This document shows, in pieces, positions 30,826 to 39,692 of a DNA stretch of 64,000 nucleotides. Within the stretch, counting starts at the first letter, position 1; each line of letters opens with the position of its first letter. The position numbers and the translations under genes are program-made. The notes below the pieces were generated by a model. It made no database searches, was not told the origin of the DNA, and worked only from the letters and a program-made list of their open reading frames with translations. The stretch comes from Kluyvera sp036759925 (lineage in GTDB: Bacteria > Pseudomonadota > Gammaproteobacteria > Enterobacterales > Enterobacteriaceae): NCBI RefSeq assembly GCF_036759925.1, contig NZ_JAPKIB010000002.1, positions 248,001 through 312,000 on the forward strand. The letters run 5' to 3'.

Positions 30826-32381
30826 GACGACGTTCCTTCGGTATCCGTAGACAGGCGGCACGGCTCGGGGTAACGGCGCCAGCTGTTATCTTCATAGGTC
30901 GCATTAATCACGTTTTTCGGCTTCGGTGAGATATGCAGCGGCTGGGTCCACAGCTCTGGCTTCACGCTGCGCATATCAATCAACTCGGCGGAAATCTGTT
31001 TATCTTCAAACCACATCATACGGTTAGAGAAAATATCCCCGGTTGGCAGCGGGAAGATATGATTGAGCGCTTTATCGAGGTCGTTGACGCGACAGAAGGA
31101 GAGAAACAGCACCAGGCGGCGATCGGCAATGGTGACGATATCGCCCATACGGTGCGGGCGGCACAGCGTCAGCGCCTGCTCAACTCGCAGCCCAGGGGCG
31201 GGTCGTAACGCGACCATCACGCCTTTACTGTCCGCAGGCAGTAGCGTGTTGTTGATAACTTTTTGTACCGCATCGCAGAACACATCCCACTTCTGGTAGC
31301 CCTTGAGCTTCAGCGGTTCGGTATTGGCCAGGAGCGTGGCCAAATCTTCCGGCACGTGACGGCTGAACTGCTGCGACTGCACGCTTTCAATTAAGGTCAG
31401 GCTGCGTGAGAGCGGCGCGCTGGCAGAGATAACGATGTTGGCTCCGCAGCTTAACAGCAGACGCTCATCAGTGGCACGCAGACTCGGTGTAGTCTCTCGG
31501 ACGATTATTTTTAACGCACTACCACGCTGCCGGCGCAGCGTGTGAATATATCGGGAAAGCTGCTCTATCTGGCTATTTTGGCTCAGAGAGAATATGACGG
31601 TTGCCGCCTGGGCGGTACGTGCAGCATTAAAAACACCGTCGTTGGTGTCAAATAACGTCCAATGCTCTGAAAGCGCCGGTGCACCTTCAAGAATAACGAT
31701 ATTGCTGAGCACTTGTTTTTCGTCACTACGCGGCTGCACATTGGCAACCTCTTCTTGTGCTAAATGCCAGCCGTTGTCATTTTGTTTAATTAACAGCTGT
31801 TGGCGGGCGCTCACGCCTTTTTCATTTGACCAGTAAGATATATCCAATAGTTGACTATCACCCTGGTAACGTAAACTTGCCAGGCCAGAAAGGGCACGAT
31901 ATTCACCGAGTAAAACGGAAGTTTGAGCATCAGCATTGTTGCCTGGATTCAGTACCAGAAGCGTACAGCCGTAGTATTTAGCCCATTTTTGCGACTTGTT
32001 TACCCAATCATGTATTTTATCGGCGGAAATATTTTTCCAGGCATTGTGAGCGCATAGGAGGATAACGAAATAACCGTTGGGTTCAAGCGTGCGCAGCAGG
32101 TCGCGGCGCATAAAGTATAGACTATCCGCGTTATCCTGCATGGTGAACAGCGATATTTTTTTGGGACCAGAATTTCCCTTTAATTCTATGAGGTTATTAG
32201 GGTTTTCGCCCATGCTAACCACCGCCACTTTTGCCGCCTCTTGCTGCACGGAGAGCGTCTGGTTGAGCAGGCTAACGGCATCCTCATGACGATCAGTATT
32301 AATCCACCACACGCCGCCTGCGGGCATATGGCTCACTTCATCCCAAAGTGACTGGATACCAATAGAAAATATGGGGTTCAT
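30822..32381 (-). CDS. bcsE: BcsE c-di-GMP-binding cellulose synthesis regulator
   Basis: A 519-residue cytoplasmic protein (523 in E. coli). The C-terminal GIL/degenerate GGDEF region (about 380-480) contains the I-site-like RMGD (in CRPHRMGDIVTIADRR), where E. coli has RTGD, used to bind c-di-GMP. The N-terminal part is a degenerate REC/NTPase-like region with WWINTDRHEDAVSLL. BcsE raises cellulose output by recruiting BcsF and BcsRQ. It is the first gene of the bcsEFG operon, divergent from bcsRQABZC. Confidence 0.93.
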   Translation of the reverse strand: MNPIFSIGIQSLWDEVSHMPAGGVWWINTDRHEDAVSLLNQTLSVQQEAAKVAVVSMGENPNNLIELKGNSGPKKISLFTMQDNADSLYFMRRDLLRTLEPNGYFVILLCAHNAWKNISADKIHDWVNKSQKWAKYYGCTLLVLNPGNNADAQTSVLLGEYRALSGLASLRYQGDSQLLDISYWSNEKGVSARQQLLIKQNDNGWHLAQEEVANVQPRSDEKQVLSNIVILEGAPALSEHWTLFDTNDGVFNAARTAQAATVIFSLSQNSQIEQLSRYIHTLRRQRGSALKIIVRETTPSLRATDERLLLSCGANIVISASAPLSRSLTLIESVQSQQFSRHVPEDLATLLANTEPLKLKGYQKWDVFCDAVQKVINNTLLPADSKGVMVALRPAPGLRVEQALTLCRPHRMGDIVTIADRRLVLFLSFCRVNDLDKALNHIFPLPTGDIFSNRMMWFEDKQISAELIDMRSVKPELWTQPLHISPKPKNVINATYEDNSWRRYPEPCRLSTDTEGTSS

Positions 32382-32680
32382 CGTGTCCCTCTTATCGACG
32401 ATAATCCTGCGTATAAGTTTACTAGTGAAAACGGCAGAATAAACCTAATATTGAAATTAAATAGCATCAGATTTAGCATGTATACTCTTCATTATTAGCG
32501 TTATCGTCAGGCGATAAGTGAGCCAATCCCCTGAAACCTGCATAACGATGTGGTTGAAATGAATAAATGCAAAACCACTCATCTGCAATCTGAAGTATGA
32601 CGAGTATAAACGAATTTCATGGAAAGGTTGCCCCTCGAATGATGGGCGCATTTGTACTTTGATTTCAGAGGGAGCAAAAA
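32382..32680. promoter_or_regulatory. Divergent bcsE / bcsR control region
   Basis: 299 bases without a gene, AT-rich, between the divergent bcsEFG and bcsRQABZC operons. Both promoters must lie here; I cannot place them exactly. AGAGGGAG at 32667-32674 is the bcsR ribosome site. Confidence 0.5.
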
Positions 32681-32881
32681 ATGTCAGATAGTGAACCGGT
32701 TAAATCAGTTGATTCTCAACTTGGCTACACTTTTCAGAATGATTTTCTCGCACTAAGTCGGGCTTTCTCTCTACCCAATATAGATTACACTGATATTTCC
32801 CAGCGTGAAAAATTAGCTGCTGCGTTTAAGCGCTGGCCGCTGCTAGCAGAGTTTGCAGAACAAAAAGCCGAACAAAAATAA
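32681..32881 (+). CDS. bcsR: BcsR cellulose synthesis small protein
   Basis: A 66-residue protein (62 in E. coli YhjR). It has the conserved core YTFQNDFLALSRAFSLPNIDY and KRWPLLAEFA. In E. coli BcsR forms a complex with BcsQ and stabilises it on the synthase. It is the first gene of the bcsRQABZC operon and lies 10 bases upstream of bcsQ. The final EQKAEQK tail is a short extension. Confidence 0.93.
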   Translation: MSDSEPVKSVDSQLGYTFQNDFLALSRAFSLPNIDYTDISQREKLAAAFKRWPLLAEFAEQKAEQK

Positions 32882-32891
32882 GGAAGCCATA

Positions 32892-33644
32892 ATGGCTATT
32901 CTGGGATTACAGGGCGTTCGCGGTGGCGTGGGTACGACGTCCATCACGGCGGCATTAGCGTGGTCATTACAGCTGCTCGGGGAGTCGGTGCTGGTCATCG
33001 ATGCTGGCCCTGACAATATGCTGCGTCTGTCGTTTAACGATGAGATTGGACGGCAGAGTGGCTGGGCGCGCGCGGTGCTGGACGGCAAGGATTGGCGTGA
33101 TGCAGGCTTACGTTACACTTCACTGATTGATGTTCTGCCGTTTGGCTATCTCCAGCCGGGCGAGCGACAAAATGTGGCCGCGTTGGCGGATAGGCTATCG
33201 GACATTGCCGACATTGCTAAAACCCTGGAGCAAGAGGGGCGCTATCAGTGGATCCTGCTGGATCTTCCGCATGGCTTTTACCCCTGGACCGCACCGTTGG
33301 TCGAAGCCTGCCATTTTACGTTGACCATTCTTAAACCGGATGCCAACTGTCATATTCGTCTGCATCAACAGCCGCTACCGGCTAATACCCACCTTTTAAT
33401 CAATGAGCTACGCATGAGCAGCCCGCTGCAGGAAGACCTTTATCAGGTCTGGCTGCAAACCCAGCGCCGCCTGCTGCCGGTGGTGATACATCTGGATGAA
33501 GCGATGGCTGAAAGCCTGGCGAGCAAGCAACCGCTGGGTGAATACCGCCATGACTCCCTGGCTGCTGAAGAGATGATTACGCTCGCCAACTGGTGTCTGA
33601 TGCACTACGCGGGCCATCGTCCGGCTGCGGAGCGCGAAGCATGA
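32892..33644 (+). CDS. bcsQ: BcsQ ParA/MinD-like ATPase
   Basis: A 250-residue P-loop ATPase, the length of intact E. coli BcsQ. The deviant Walker A VRGGVGTTS is near residue 9 and the Walker B-like WILLDLPHG near residue 125. It localises cellulose synthesis at the pole and, with BcsR, supports the inner-membrane complex. The start at 32892 is used because GGAAG precedes it; the in-frame ATG further upstream lies inside bcsR. E. coli K-12 has a stop codon early in bcsQ; here it is intact. It overlaps bcsA by 4 bases. Confidence 0.94.
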   Translation: MAILGLQGVRGGVGTTSITAALAWSLQLLGESVLVIDAGPDNMLRLSFNDEIGRQSGWARAVLDGKDWRDAGLRYTSLIDVLPFGYLQPGERQNVAALADRLSDIADIAKTLEQEGRYQWILLDLPHGFYPWTAPLVEACHFTLTILKPDANCHIRLHQQPLPANTHLLINELRMSSPLQEDLYQVWLQTQRRLLPVVIHLDEAMAESLASKQPLGEYRHDSLAAEEMITLANWCLMHYAGHRPAAEREA

Positions 33645-36259
33645 TACGCCTCGGTCGCTGGATATTCGTTCCGCCGGTCTACGCTCGTCTACGTGCGCGC
33701 TATCTGGGCTATCGGAAGGCGGGCTCGTCCTGGCTTTCCGCCACCCTGACCTGCCTGTGGGTGGGGCTGGCGTGGCTCATTCTGCCGCTGGAAAATGCCC
33801 GTTGGCAGGCGCTGGCGGACCGTCACGACGAACTGTTCCCGCACATTAATTTCTCGCGGCCACGTCCGCTGGATCCGCTGCGCTTTGCGCTACAGGCGGT
33901 CTGGCTCATTGCCACCAAGCCTGCAGAACAACGCAGCGCTCGCTCCTGGCGACCGCTGGCAGGCATCGATCGTCTGCGCGAGCGCTACAACCGCTGGGCC
34001 GACGAACTGCCGGGCCGGATGAACGCGCAAACTGGCCATCTTGATGAGAAAAAAGAGCTGGCGCACCTGAATCCAAAGCTGCGCCGCCTGATCCTGGGTG
34101 TGGTGCTCACGCTCTCCTTAATTCTGGCGCTGGTCTGCATTACTCAACCGTTTAACCCGCTCTCGCAGTTTGTGTTCCTGATGCTGCTCTGGGGTGTGGC
34201 GCTACTGGTGCGGCGCATTCCGGGACGCTTCTCAGCGCTGATGCTTATCGTGCTTTCGCTGACGGTCTCCTGCCGCTACATCTGGTGGCGTTATACCTCA
34301 ACGCTCAACTGGAACGACCCGGTCAGCCTGGTGTGTGGGCTGATCCTGCTGTTTGCCGAGACCTACGCGTGGATTGTGCTGGTGCTGGGTTACTTCCAGG
34401 TGGTCTGGCCGCTGAACCGTCATCCGGTGCCGCTGCCGAAGGATATGAACGAATGGCCTTCGGTCGATATCTTCGTCCCGACCTATAACGAAGATTTGAA
34501 CGTCGTCAAAAACACCGTTTACGCTTCGCTCGGTATCGACTGGCCAAAAGATAAGATTCAAATCTGGATCCTCGATGACGGCGGCCGCGAAGAGTTTAAG
34601 CAGTTTGCCAAAGACGTAGGCGTTCACTACGTGGCGCGTACCACGCATGAACATGCAAAAGCCGGGAACATCAACAACGCGCTGAAGTATGCCAAAGGCG
34701 AGTTCGTGTCGATTTTCGACTGCGACCACGTACCGACGCGCTCGTTCCTGCAGATGACCATGGGCTGGTTCCTGAAGGACAAGAAGCTGGCGATGATGCA
34801 GACGCCGCACCACTTCTTCTCACCTGACCCGTTTGAACGTAACCTGGGCCGTTTCCGTAAAACGCCGAACGAAGGCACGCTGTTCTACGGGCTGGTGCAG
34901 GATGGTAACGACATGTGGGATGCGACCTTCTTTTGCGGCTCCTGCGCCGTGATTCGTCGTAAACCGCTGGATGAAATTGGCGGCATCGCCGTGGAAACCG
35001 TAACCGAAGATGCGCACACCTCGCTGCGTCTGCACCGTCGCGGCTACACCTCTGCCTACATGCGTTTACCGCAGGCGGCGGGGCTGGCGACGGAAAGCCT
35101 GTCGGCGCATATCGGCCAGCGTATTCGTTGGGCGCGCGGTATGGTGCAGATCTTCCGCATGGATAACCCTCTGTTTGGTAAAGGGCTGAAGCTACCGCAG
35201 CGGCTGTGCTACCTCAACGCCATGTTCCACTTCCTGTCGGGCGTACCGCGGCTTATCTTCCTCACCGCGCCGCTGGCTTTCCTGCTGCTGCACGCCTACA
35301 TCATCTACGCCCCGGCGTTGATGATCGCGCTGTTCGTACTGCCGCACATGATCCACGCCAGCCTGACCAACTCAAAAATTCAGGGCAAATACCGCCACTC
35401 CTTCTGGAGTGAAATCTATGAAACGGTGCTCGCGTGGTACATCGCGCCACCGACGATGGTGGCGCTGTTTAACCCACACAAAGGCAAATTCAACGTCACC
35501 GCCAAGGGTGGCCTGGTGGAAGAAGAGTACGTCGACTGGGTTATCTCCCGCCCGTATATCTTCCTCGTGCTGCTGAACCTGGTGGGCGTGGCGTTTGGGA
35601 TCTGGCGCTATATGTACGGCCCGGCGGATGAAACCCTCACCGTGTGGATAAGTCTGGTGTGGGTGTTCTATAACCTGATTATCCTCGGCGGCGCGGTGGC
35701 GGTGTCGGTGGAAAGTAAACAGGTGCGTCGTTCGCACCGCGTTGAAATCAAAATGCCGGGGGCGATCTCCCGTGAAGACGGGCATCTCTTCTCCTGTACG
35801 GTGCATGACTTCTCTGACGGCGGTGTAGGTATTCGTATCAACGGCGACGCTCAGGTGCTGGAAGAGCAGAAGGTCAACCTGTTGCTCAAACGCGGCCAGC
35901 AGGAATATGTCTTCCCGACCCAGGTCGTGCGCGTGCTGGGCAGTGAAGTGGGGCTCAAGCTGTTGCCGATGAGCACCCGTCAACATATCGATTTTGTACA
36001 GTGTACGTTTGCGCGTGCGGATACGTGGGCGCTCTGGCAGGACAGCTTCCCGGAAGATAAACCGCTGGAAAGCCTGATGGATATCCTGAAGCTAGGGTTC
36101 CGTGGCTATCGCCACCTGGCCGAGTTCGCGCCACCGGTGGCAAAAGAGATTTTCCGGTCGCTCACCATGCTGGTGGCGTGGGTGGCTTCGTTCATTCCGC
36201 GCCGTCCAGAGCGTGAGGCGGTAATCGAGCATCCGCTATCGGCTATGGCTCAACAATAA
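33641..36259 (+). CDS. bcsA: Cellulose synthase catalytic subunit
   Basis: An 872-residue inner-membrane glycosyltransferase family 2 enzyme, the length of E. coli BcsA. It polymerises UDP-glucose to beta-1,4-glucan and moves the chain through its own channel. Catalytic motifs: first Asp in ILDDGGREE, DCD (SIFDCDHVPTRS), TED (TVTEDAHTS) and Q(R)xRW (GQRIRWARG). The C-terminal PilZ domain has RRSHR and DFSDGGVGI for c-di-GMP binding. About eight membrane helices. The start overlaps the bcsQ stop (ATGA). Complete and apparently functional. Confidence 0.98.
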   Translation: MIRLGRWIFVPPVYARLRARYLGYRKAGSSWLSATLTCLWVGLAWLILPLENARWQALADRHDELFPHINFSRPRPLDPLRFALQAVWLIATKPAEQRSARSWRPLAGIDRLRERYNRWADELPGRMNAQTGHLDEKKELAHLNPKLRRLILGVVLTLSLILALVCITQPFNPLSQFVFLMLLWGVALLVRRIPGRFSALMLIVLSLTVSCRYIWWRYTSTLNWNDPVSLVCGLILLFAETYAWIVLVLGYFQVVWPLNRHPVPLPKDMNEWPSVDIFVPTYNEDLNVVKNTVYASLGIDWPKDKIQIWILDDGGREEFKQFAKDVGVHYVARTTHEHAKAGNINNALKYAKGEFVSIFDCDHVPTRSFLQMTMGWFLKDKKLAMMQTPHHFFSPDPFERNLGRFRKTPNEGTLFYGLVQDGNDMWDATFFCGSCAVIRRKPLDEIGGIAVETVTEDAHTSLRLHRRGYTSAYMRLPQAAGLATESLSAHIGQRIRWARGMVQIFRMDNPLFGKGLKLPQRLCYLNAMFHFLSGVPRLIFLTAPLAFLLLHAYIIYAPALMIALFVLPHMIHASLTNSKIQGKYRHSFWSEIYETVLAWYIAPPTMVALFNPHKGKFNVTAKGGLVEEEYVDWVISRPYIFLVLLNLVGVAFGIWRYMYGPADETLTVWISLVWVFYNLIILGGAVAVSVESKQVRRSHRVEIKMPGAISREDGHLFSCTVHDFSDGGVGIRINGDAQVLEEQKVNLLLKRGQQEYVFPTQVVRVLGSEVGLKLLPMSTRQHIDFVQCTFARADTWALWQDSFPEDKPLESLMDILKLGFRGYRHLAEFAPPVAKEIFRSLTMLVAWVASFIPRRPEREAVIEHPLSAMAQQ

Positions 36260-36272
36260 TGATGATGAACCG

Positions 36273-38588
36273 ATGAAAAGAAAACTTTCCTGGATTTGTG
36301 CAGTGGCGGTGGGTATGGGCAGTTTACTGCCGCTCACGACGCATTCAGAACCGACGACAGAGGTGGCCGTAGCGCCGACTGTTCAGGACAACGCAGCGGC
36401 GTCTGCTTCTGCCGACGCGGCAACCACGACGCCAGTGGTGGTGGAAGATGCGCCGTCGCGTGACGTGAAGCTTTCTTTTGCCCAGATTGCGCCGCCGCCG
36501 GGCAGCATGGTGCTGCGCGGATCTAACCCGGACGGTGGCATTGAGTTTGGCATGCGCAGCGACGAAGTGGTGTCGAAGGCGCTGCTGAACCTGACCTATA
36601 CGCCATCACCGTCGTTGCTGCCTGTGACCTCTCAGCTGAAGGTCTATCTTAACGACGAGTTGATGGGCGTATTGCCGGTCACCAAAGAGCAACTGGGTAA
36701 AAAGGTCTCGACGCAGCTCCCCATCGACCCGCTCTATATCACCGACTTTAACCGCGTGCGCCTTGAGTTTATTGGCCACTACCGCGACGTCTGTGAAAAT
36801 CCGGCGAACACCACCGTCTGGCTGGACGTGGCGCGCAACAGCTCGCTGGATTTAACCTACCAGTCGCTGAAGGTGCGCAACGACCTGTCGCACTTCCCGG
36901 TACCGTTCTTTGACGCTCGCGATAACCGCGCGCTGAACCTGCCTATCGTCTTTGCCGGCTCGCCGGATCTGCCGCAGCAGCAAGCCGCAGCCGTTGTGGC
37001 CTCGTGGTTTGGTGCTAAAGCGGGCTGGCGCGGGCAGACCTTCCCGGTGCTGTTTAATACGCTGCCGGATCGTAATGCCATCGTCTTTGCCACTAACGAT
37101 CGTCGCCCGGACTTCTTGCGCGATCATCCGGAGGTGAAAGCACCAACGATCGAAATGATCAACCATCCGAACAACCCGTATATGAAGCTGCTGGTGGTGT
37201 TTGGTCGTGACGATAACGACCTGCTGAAAGCGGCTCAGGGCATCGCGGCGGGCAACATTCTGTTCCGCGGCGATAGCGTGACGGTGGATGACGTGAAACC
37301 GCTGTTGGCCCGCGCGCCGTACGACGCGCCAAACTGGGTGCGTACCGACCGTCCGGTCACCTTCGGCGAACTGAAAACGTATGAACAGCAGTTACAGTCC
37401 AGCGGGCTGGAACCGGCGTCCATCAACCTGTCGCTGAACCTGCCGCCGGATCTCTACCTGATGCGCAGTACCGGCATCGATATGGACCTGAAGTACCGCT
37501 ACACCATGCCGTCGGTCAAAGACAGTTCACGGATGGACATCAGCCTGAATGACCAGTTCCTGCAGTCGTTTAACCTCAACAGCACCCAGGATGTGAATAA
37601 GCTGATGCTGCGCCTGCCGGTACTGCAGGGCCTGCTGGACGGTAAAAACGACGTCAGCATCCCGGCGCTGCGTCTGGGTGCAATGAACCAGCTGCGCTTT
37701 GATTTCCAGTATATGAACCCGATGCCGGGCGGCTCGGTGGATAACTGCGTGACCTTCCAGCCGGTGCAGAACCACGTGGTGATTGGCGACGACTCGACCA
37801 TCGACTTCTCGAACTACTATCACTTCCTGCCGATGCCGGATCTGCGCACCTTTGCCAATGCAGGCTTCCCGTTCACCCGTATGGCGGATCTCTCTGACAC
37901 GGTTATCGTGATGCCAAAACAGCCGTCTGAAGCGCAGGTGAGCACGCTGCTGAACGCCGTTGGCGTGATTGGCGGCCAGACCGGCCTGGCGGGGTCGAAG
38001 ATGACTATCGCTGATGATGGCAGCAAGATTCAGGACCAGGATGCTGACCTGCTGCTGATTGGCTCCATCCCGCAAAAACTGAAGGATGATAAACACATCG
38101 ACCTGCTGGTGGACGCCACCCAGAGTTGGGTGAAAACGCCAATGCGTCATACTGACCTGCCGAGCATCTATCTTGATGAAGATGACCGTCAGGCTGGCGT
38201 GCAGACGGGGATTTCCTCTTCCGGCCCGATGGCTGCCGTCGTTGGTTTTGAATCGCCTTACCACAAACAGCGCAGCGTCGTGGCGCTGCTCGCCGACGGC
38301 GCCAGCGGCTATGACCTGCTGAACAACGCGCTGAACGACAGCGGCAAGCGCGCGGCGATGTTTGGCTCAGTATCGGTGATTCGTGAGTCCGGCGTGAGCA
38401 GCCTTCGTGTGGGCGACATCTACTATGTCGGCCATCTGCCGTGGTTCGAACGTGTGTGGTTCGCGCTCTCTAACCATCCTGTTCTGCTGGCTATCTTTGC
38501 CGCTATCAGCATCGTGCTGCTGGCCTGGGTGCTGTGGCGTCTGCTGCGTATCATCAGCCGTCGTCGTCTGAACCCGGAAGACGAGTAA
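36273..38588 (+). CDS. bcsB: Cellulose synthase regulatory/periplasmic subunit
   Basis: A 771-residue protein with signal peptide (residues 1-25 or so), an Ala/Thr-rich low-complexity stretch (about 30-55), periplasmic carbohydrate-binding and flavodoxin-like domains (two repeats), and a C-terminal membrane anchor (LLAIFAAISIVLLAWVLW) that docks on BcsA. It guides the glucan across the periplasm. E. coli BcsB is 779 residues; the difference is in the low-complexity part. Ten bases or so separate it from bcsA and 6 from bcsZ. Confidence 0.97.
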   Translation: MKRKLSWICAVAVGMGSLLPLTTHSEPTTEVAVAPTVQDNAAASASADAATTTPVVVEDAPSRDVKLSFAQIAPPPGSMVLRGSNPDGGIEFGMRSDEVVSKALLNLTYTPSPSLLPVTSQLKVYLNDELMGVLPVTKEQLGKKVSTQLPIDPLYITDFNRVRLEFIGHYRDVCENPANTTVWLDVARNSSLDLTYQSLKVRNDLSHFPVPFFDARDNRALNLPIVFAGSPDLPQQQAAAVVASWFGAKAGWRGQTFPVLFNTLPDRNAIVFATNDRRPDFLRDHPEVKAPTIEMINHPNNPYMKLLVVFGRDDNDLLKAAQGIAAGNILFRGDSVTVDDVKPLLARAPYDAPNWVRTDRPVTFGELKTYEQQLQSSGLEPASINLSLNLPPDLYLMRSTGIDMDLKYRYTMPSVKDSSRMDISLNDQFLQSFNLNSTQDVNKLMLRLPVLQGLLDGKNDVSIPALRLGAMNQLRFDFQYMNPMPGGSVDNCVTFQPVQNHVVIGDDSTIDFSNYYHFLPMPDLRTFANAGFPFTRMADLSDTVIVMPKQPSEAQVSTLLNAVGVIGGQTGLAGSKMTIADDGSKIQDQDADLLLIGSIPQKLKDDKHIDLLVDATQSWVKTPMRHTDLPSIYLDEDDRQAGVQTGISSSGPMAAVVGFESPYHKQRSVVALLADGASGYDLLNNALNDSGKRAAMFGSVSVIRESGVSSLRVGDIYYVGHLPWFERVWFALSNHPVLLAIFAAISIVLLAWVLWRLLRIISRRRLNPEDE

Positions 38589-38594
38589 GCCGCG

Positions 38595-39692
38595 ATGAAG
38601 ATGCTTCGCTGGATAGTACTGCTGTGCGTCCTGGGCGGTCAGGCGCAGGCCGCCTGTAGCTGGCCTGCCTGGGAGCAGTTCAAGCAGGATTACGTCAGCG
38701 CGGAAGGGCGCGTTATCGATCCTAGCGATGCGCGCAAAATTACCACCTCAGAAGGGCAAAGCTACGCGCTGTTCTTTGCCCTCGCCGCGAACGATCGTCA
38801 GGCCTTCGCAAGCCTGCTGGGCTGGACGCAGAACAACCTCGCGCAGGGCTCGCTGCGCGAGCATCTTCCTGCCTGGCTGTGGGGCAAAAAGAGCGATGAC
38901 GAGTGGACGGTGCTGGACAGCAACTCCGCCTCTGATTCGGATGTCTGGATCGCCTGGACGCTGCTGGAAGCCGGTCGTCTGTGGAAAAATGACGATTACA
39001 CCGCAACGGGTAAAGCGCTGCTGGCGAAAATTGCCGAGGGTGAAACAGTGAAAGTTCCCGGCCTGGGACTGATGCTATTACCCGGCCGTGTTGGCTTTGC
39101 GGAAGAGACGCGTTGGCGCTTCAATCCAAGCTATCTCCCGCCGCAGGTGGCGCAGTATTTCAGCCGTTTCGGTGCGCCGTGGACCACCCTTCGCGATACC
39201 AACCTGAAGCTGCTGCTTGATACCGCGCCGAAAGGTTTTTCTCCGGACTGGGTGAGCTACGACAAAAAACAGGGCTGGCTGCTGAAAGAGGCCAGCGTGG
39301 TGGGCAGCTACGATGCTATTCGCGTCTATTTATGGGTAGGCATGATGCACGACGCCGACCCGCAGAAAGCGCGTCTGCTTAAACGCTTTAACGCGATGGC
39401 GGCACAGACCGTGAAGCAGGGTGTTCCCCCGGAAAAAGTGGCGATTGCTACCGGGGCGGTGACCGGCGATGGCCCGGTCGGTTTTTCAGCTTCACTGATT
39501 CCATTCCTACAAAATCGCGATGCGCAGGCCGTTCAGCGCCAGCGTGTGGCCGATCATTTTCCCAGCGCGGATGCTTATTACAATTATGTTCTGACCCTCT
39601 TTGGTCAGGGCTGGGATCAACACCGTTTTCGCTTCAGCGCCCGCGGCGAATTACTACCTGACTGGGGCCAGGAATGCGCAAGTTCACATTAA
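38595..39692 (+). CDS. bcsZ: Periplasmic endo-1,4-beta-glucanase (GH8)
   Basis: A 365-residue secreted cellulase of family GH8. The signal peptide ends at GGQAQA-ACSW. The general acid Glu55 region is TTSEGQSYALFFAL; DSNSASDSDVWIAWTLLEAG carries substrate-site aspartates. It trims cellulose during synthesis and tunes the amount exported. The length agrees with enteric BcsZ (about 368). Its 3' end overlaps bcsC by 19 bases. Confidence 0.96.
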   Translation: MKMLRWIVLLCVLGGQAQAACSWPAWEQFKQDYVSAEGRVIDPSDARKITTSEGQSYALFFALAANDRQAFASLLGWTQNNLAQGSLREHLPAWLWGKKSDDEWTVLDSNSASDSDVWIAWTLLEAGRLWKNDDYTATGKALLAKIAEGETVKVPGLGLMLLPGRVGFAEETRWRFNPSYLPPQVAQYFSRFGAPWTTLRDTNLKLLLDTAPKGFSPDWVSYDKKQGWLLKEASVVGSYDAIRVYLWVGMMHDADPQKARLLKRFNAMAAQTVKQGVPPEKVAIATGAVTGDGPVGFSASLIPFLQNRDAQAVQRQRVADHFPSADAYYNYVLTLFGQGWDQHRFRFSARGELLPDWGQECASSH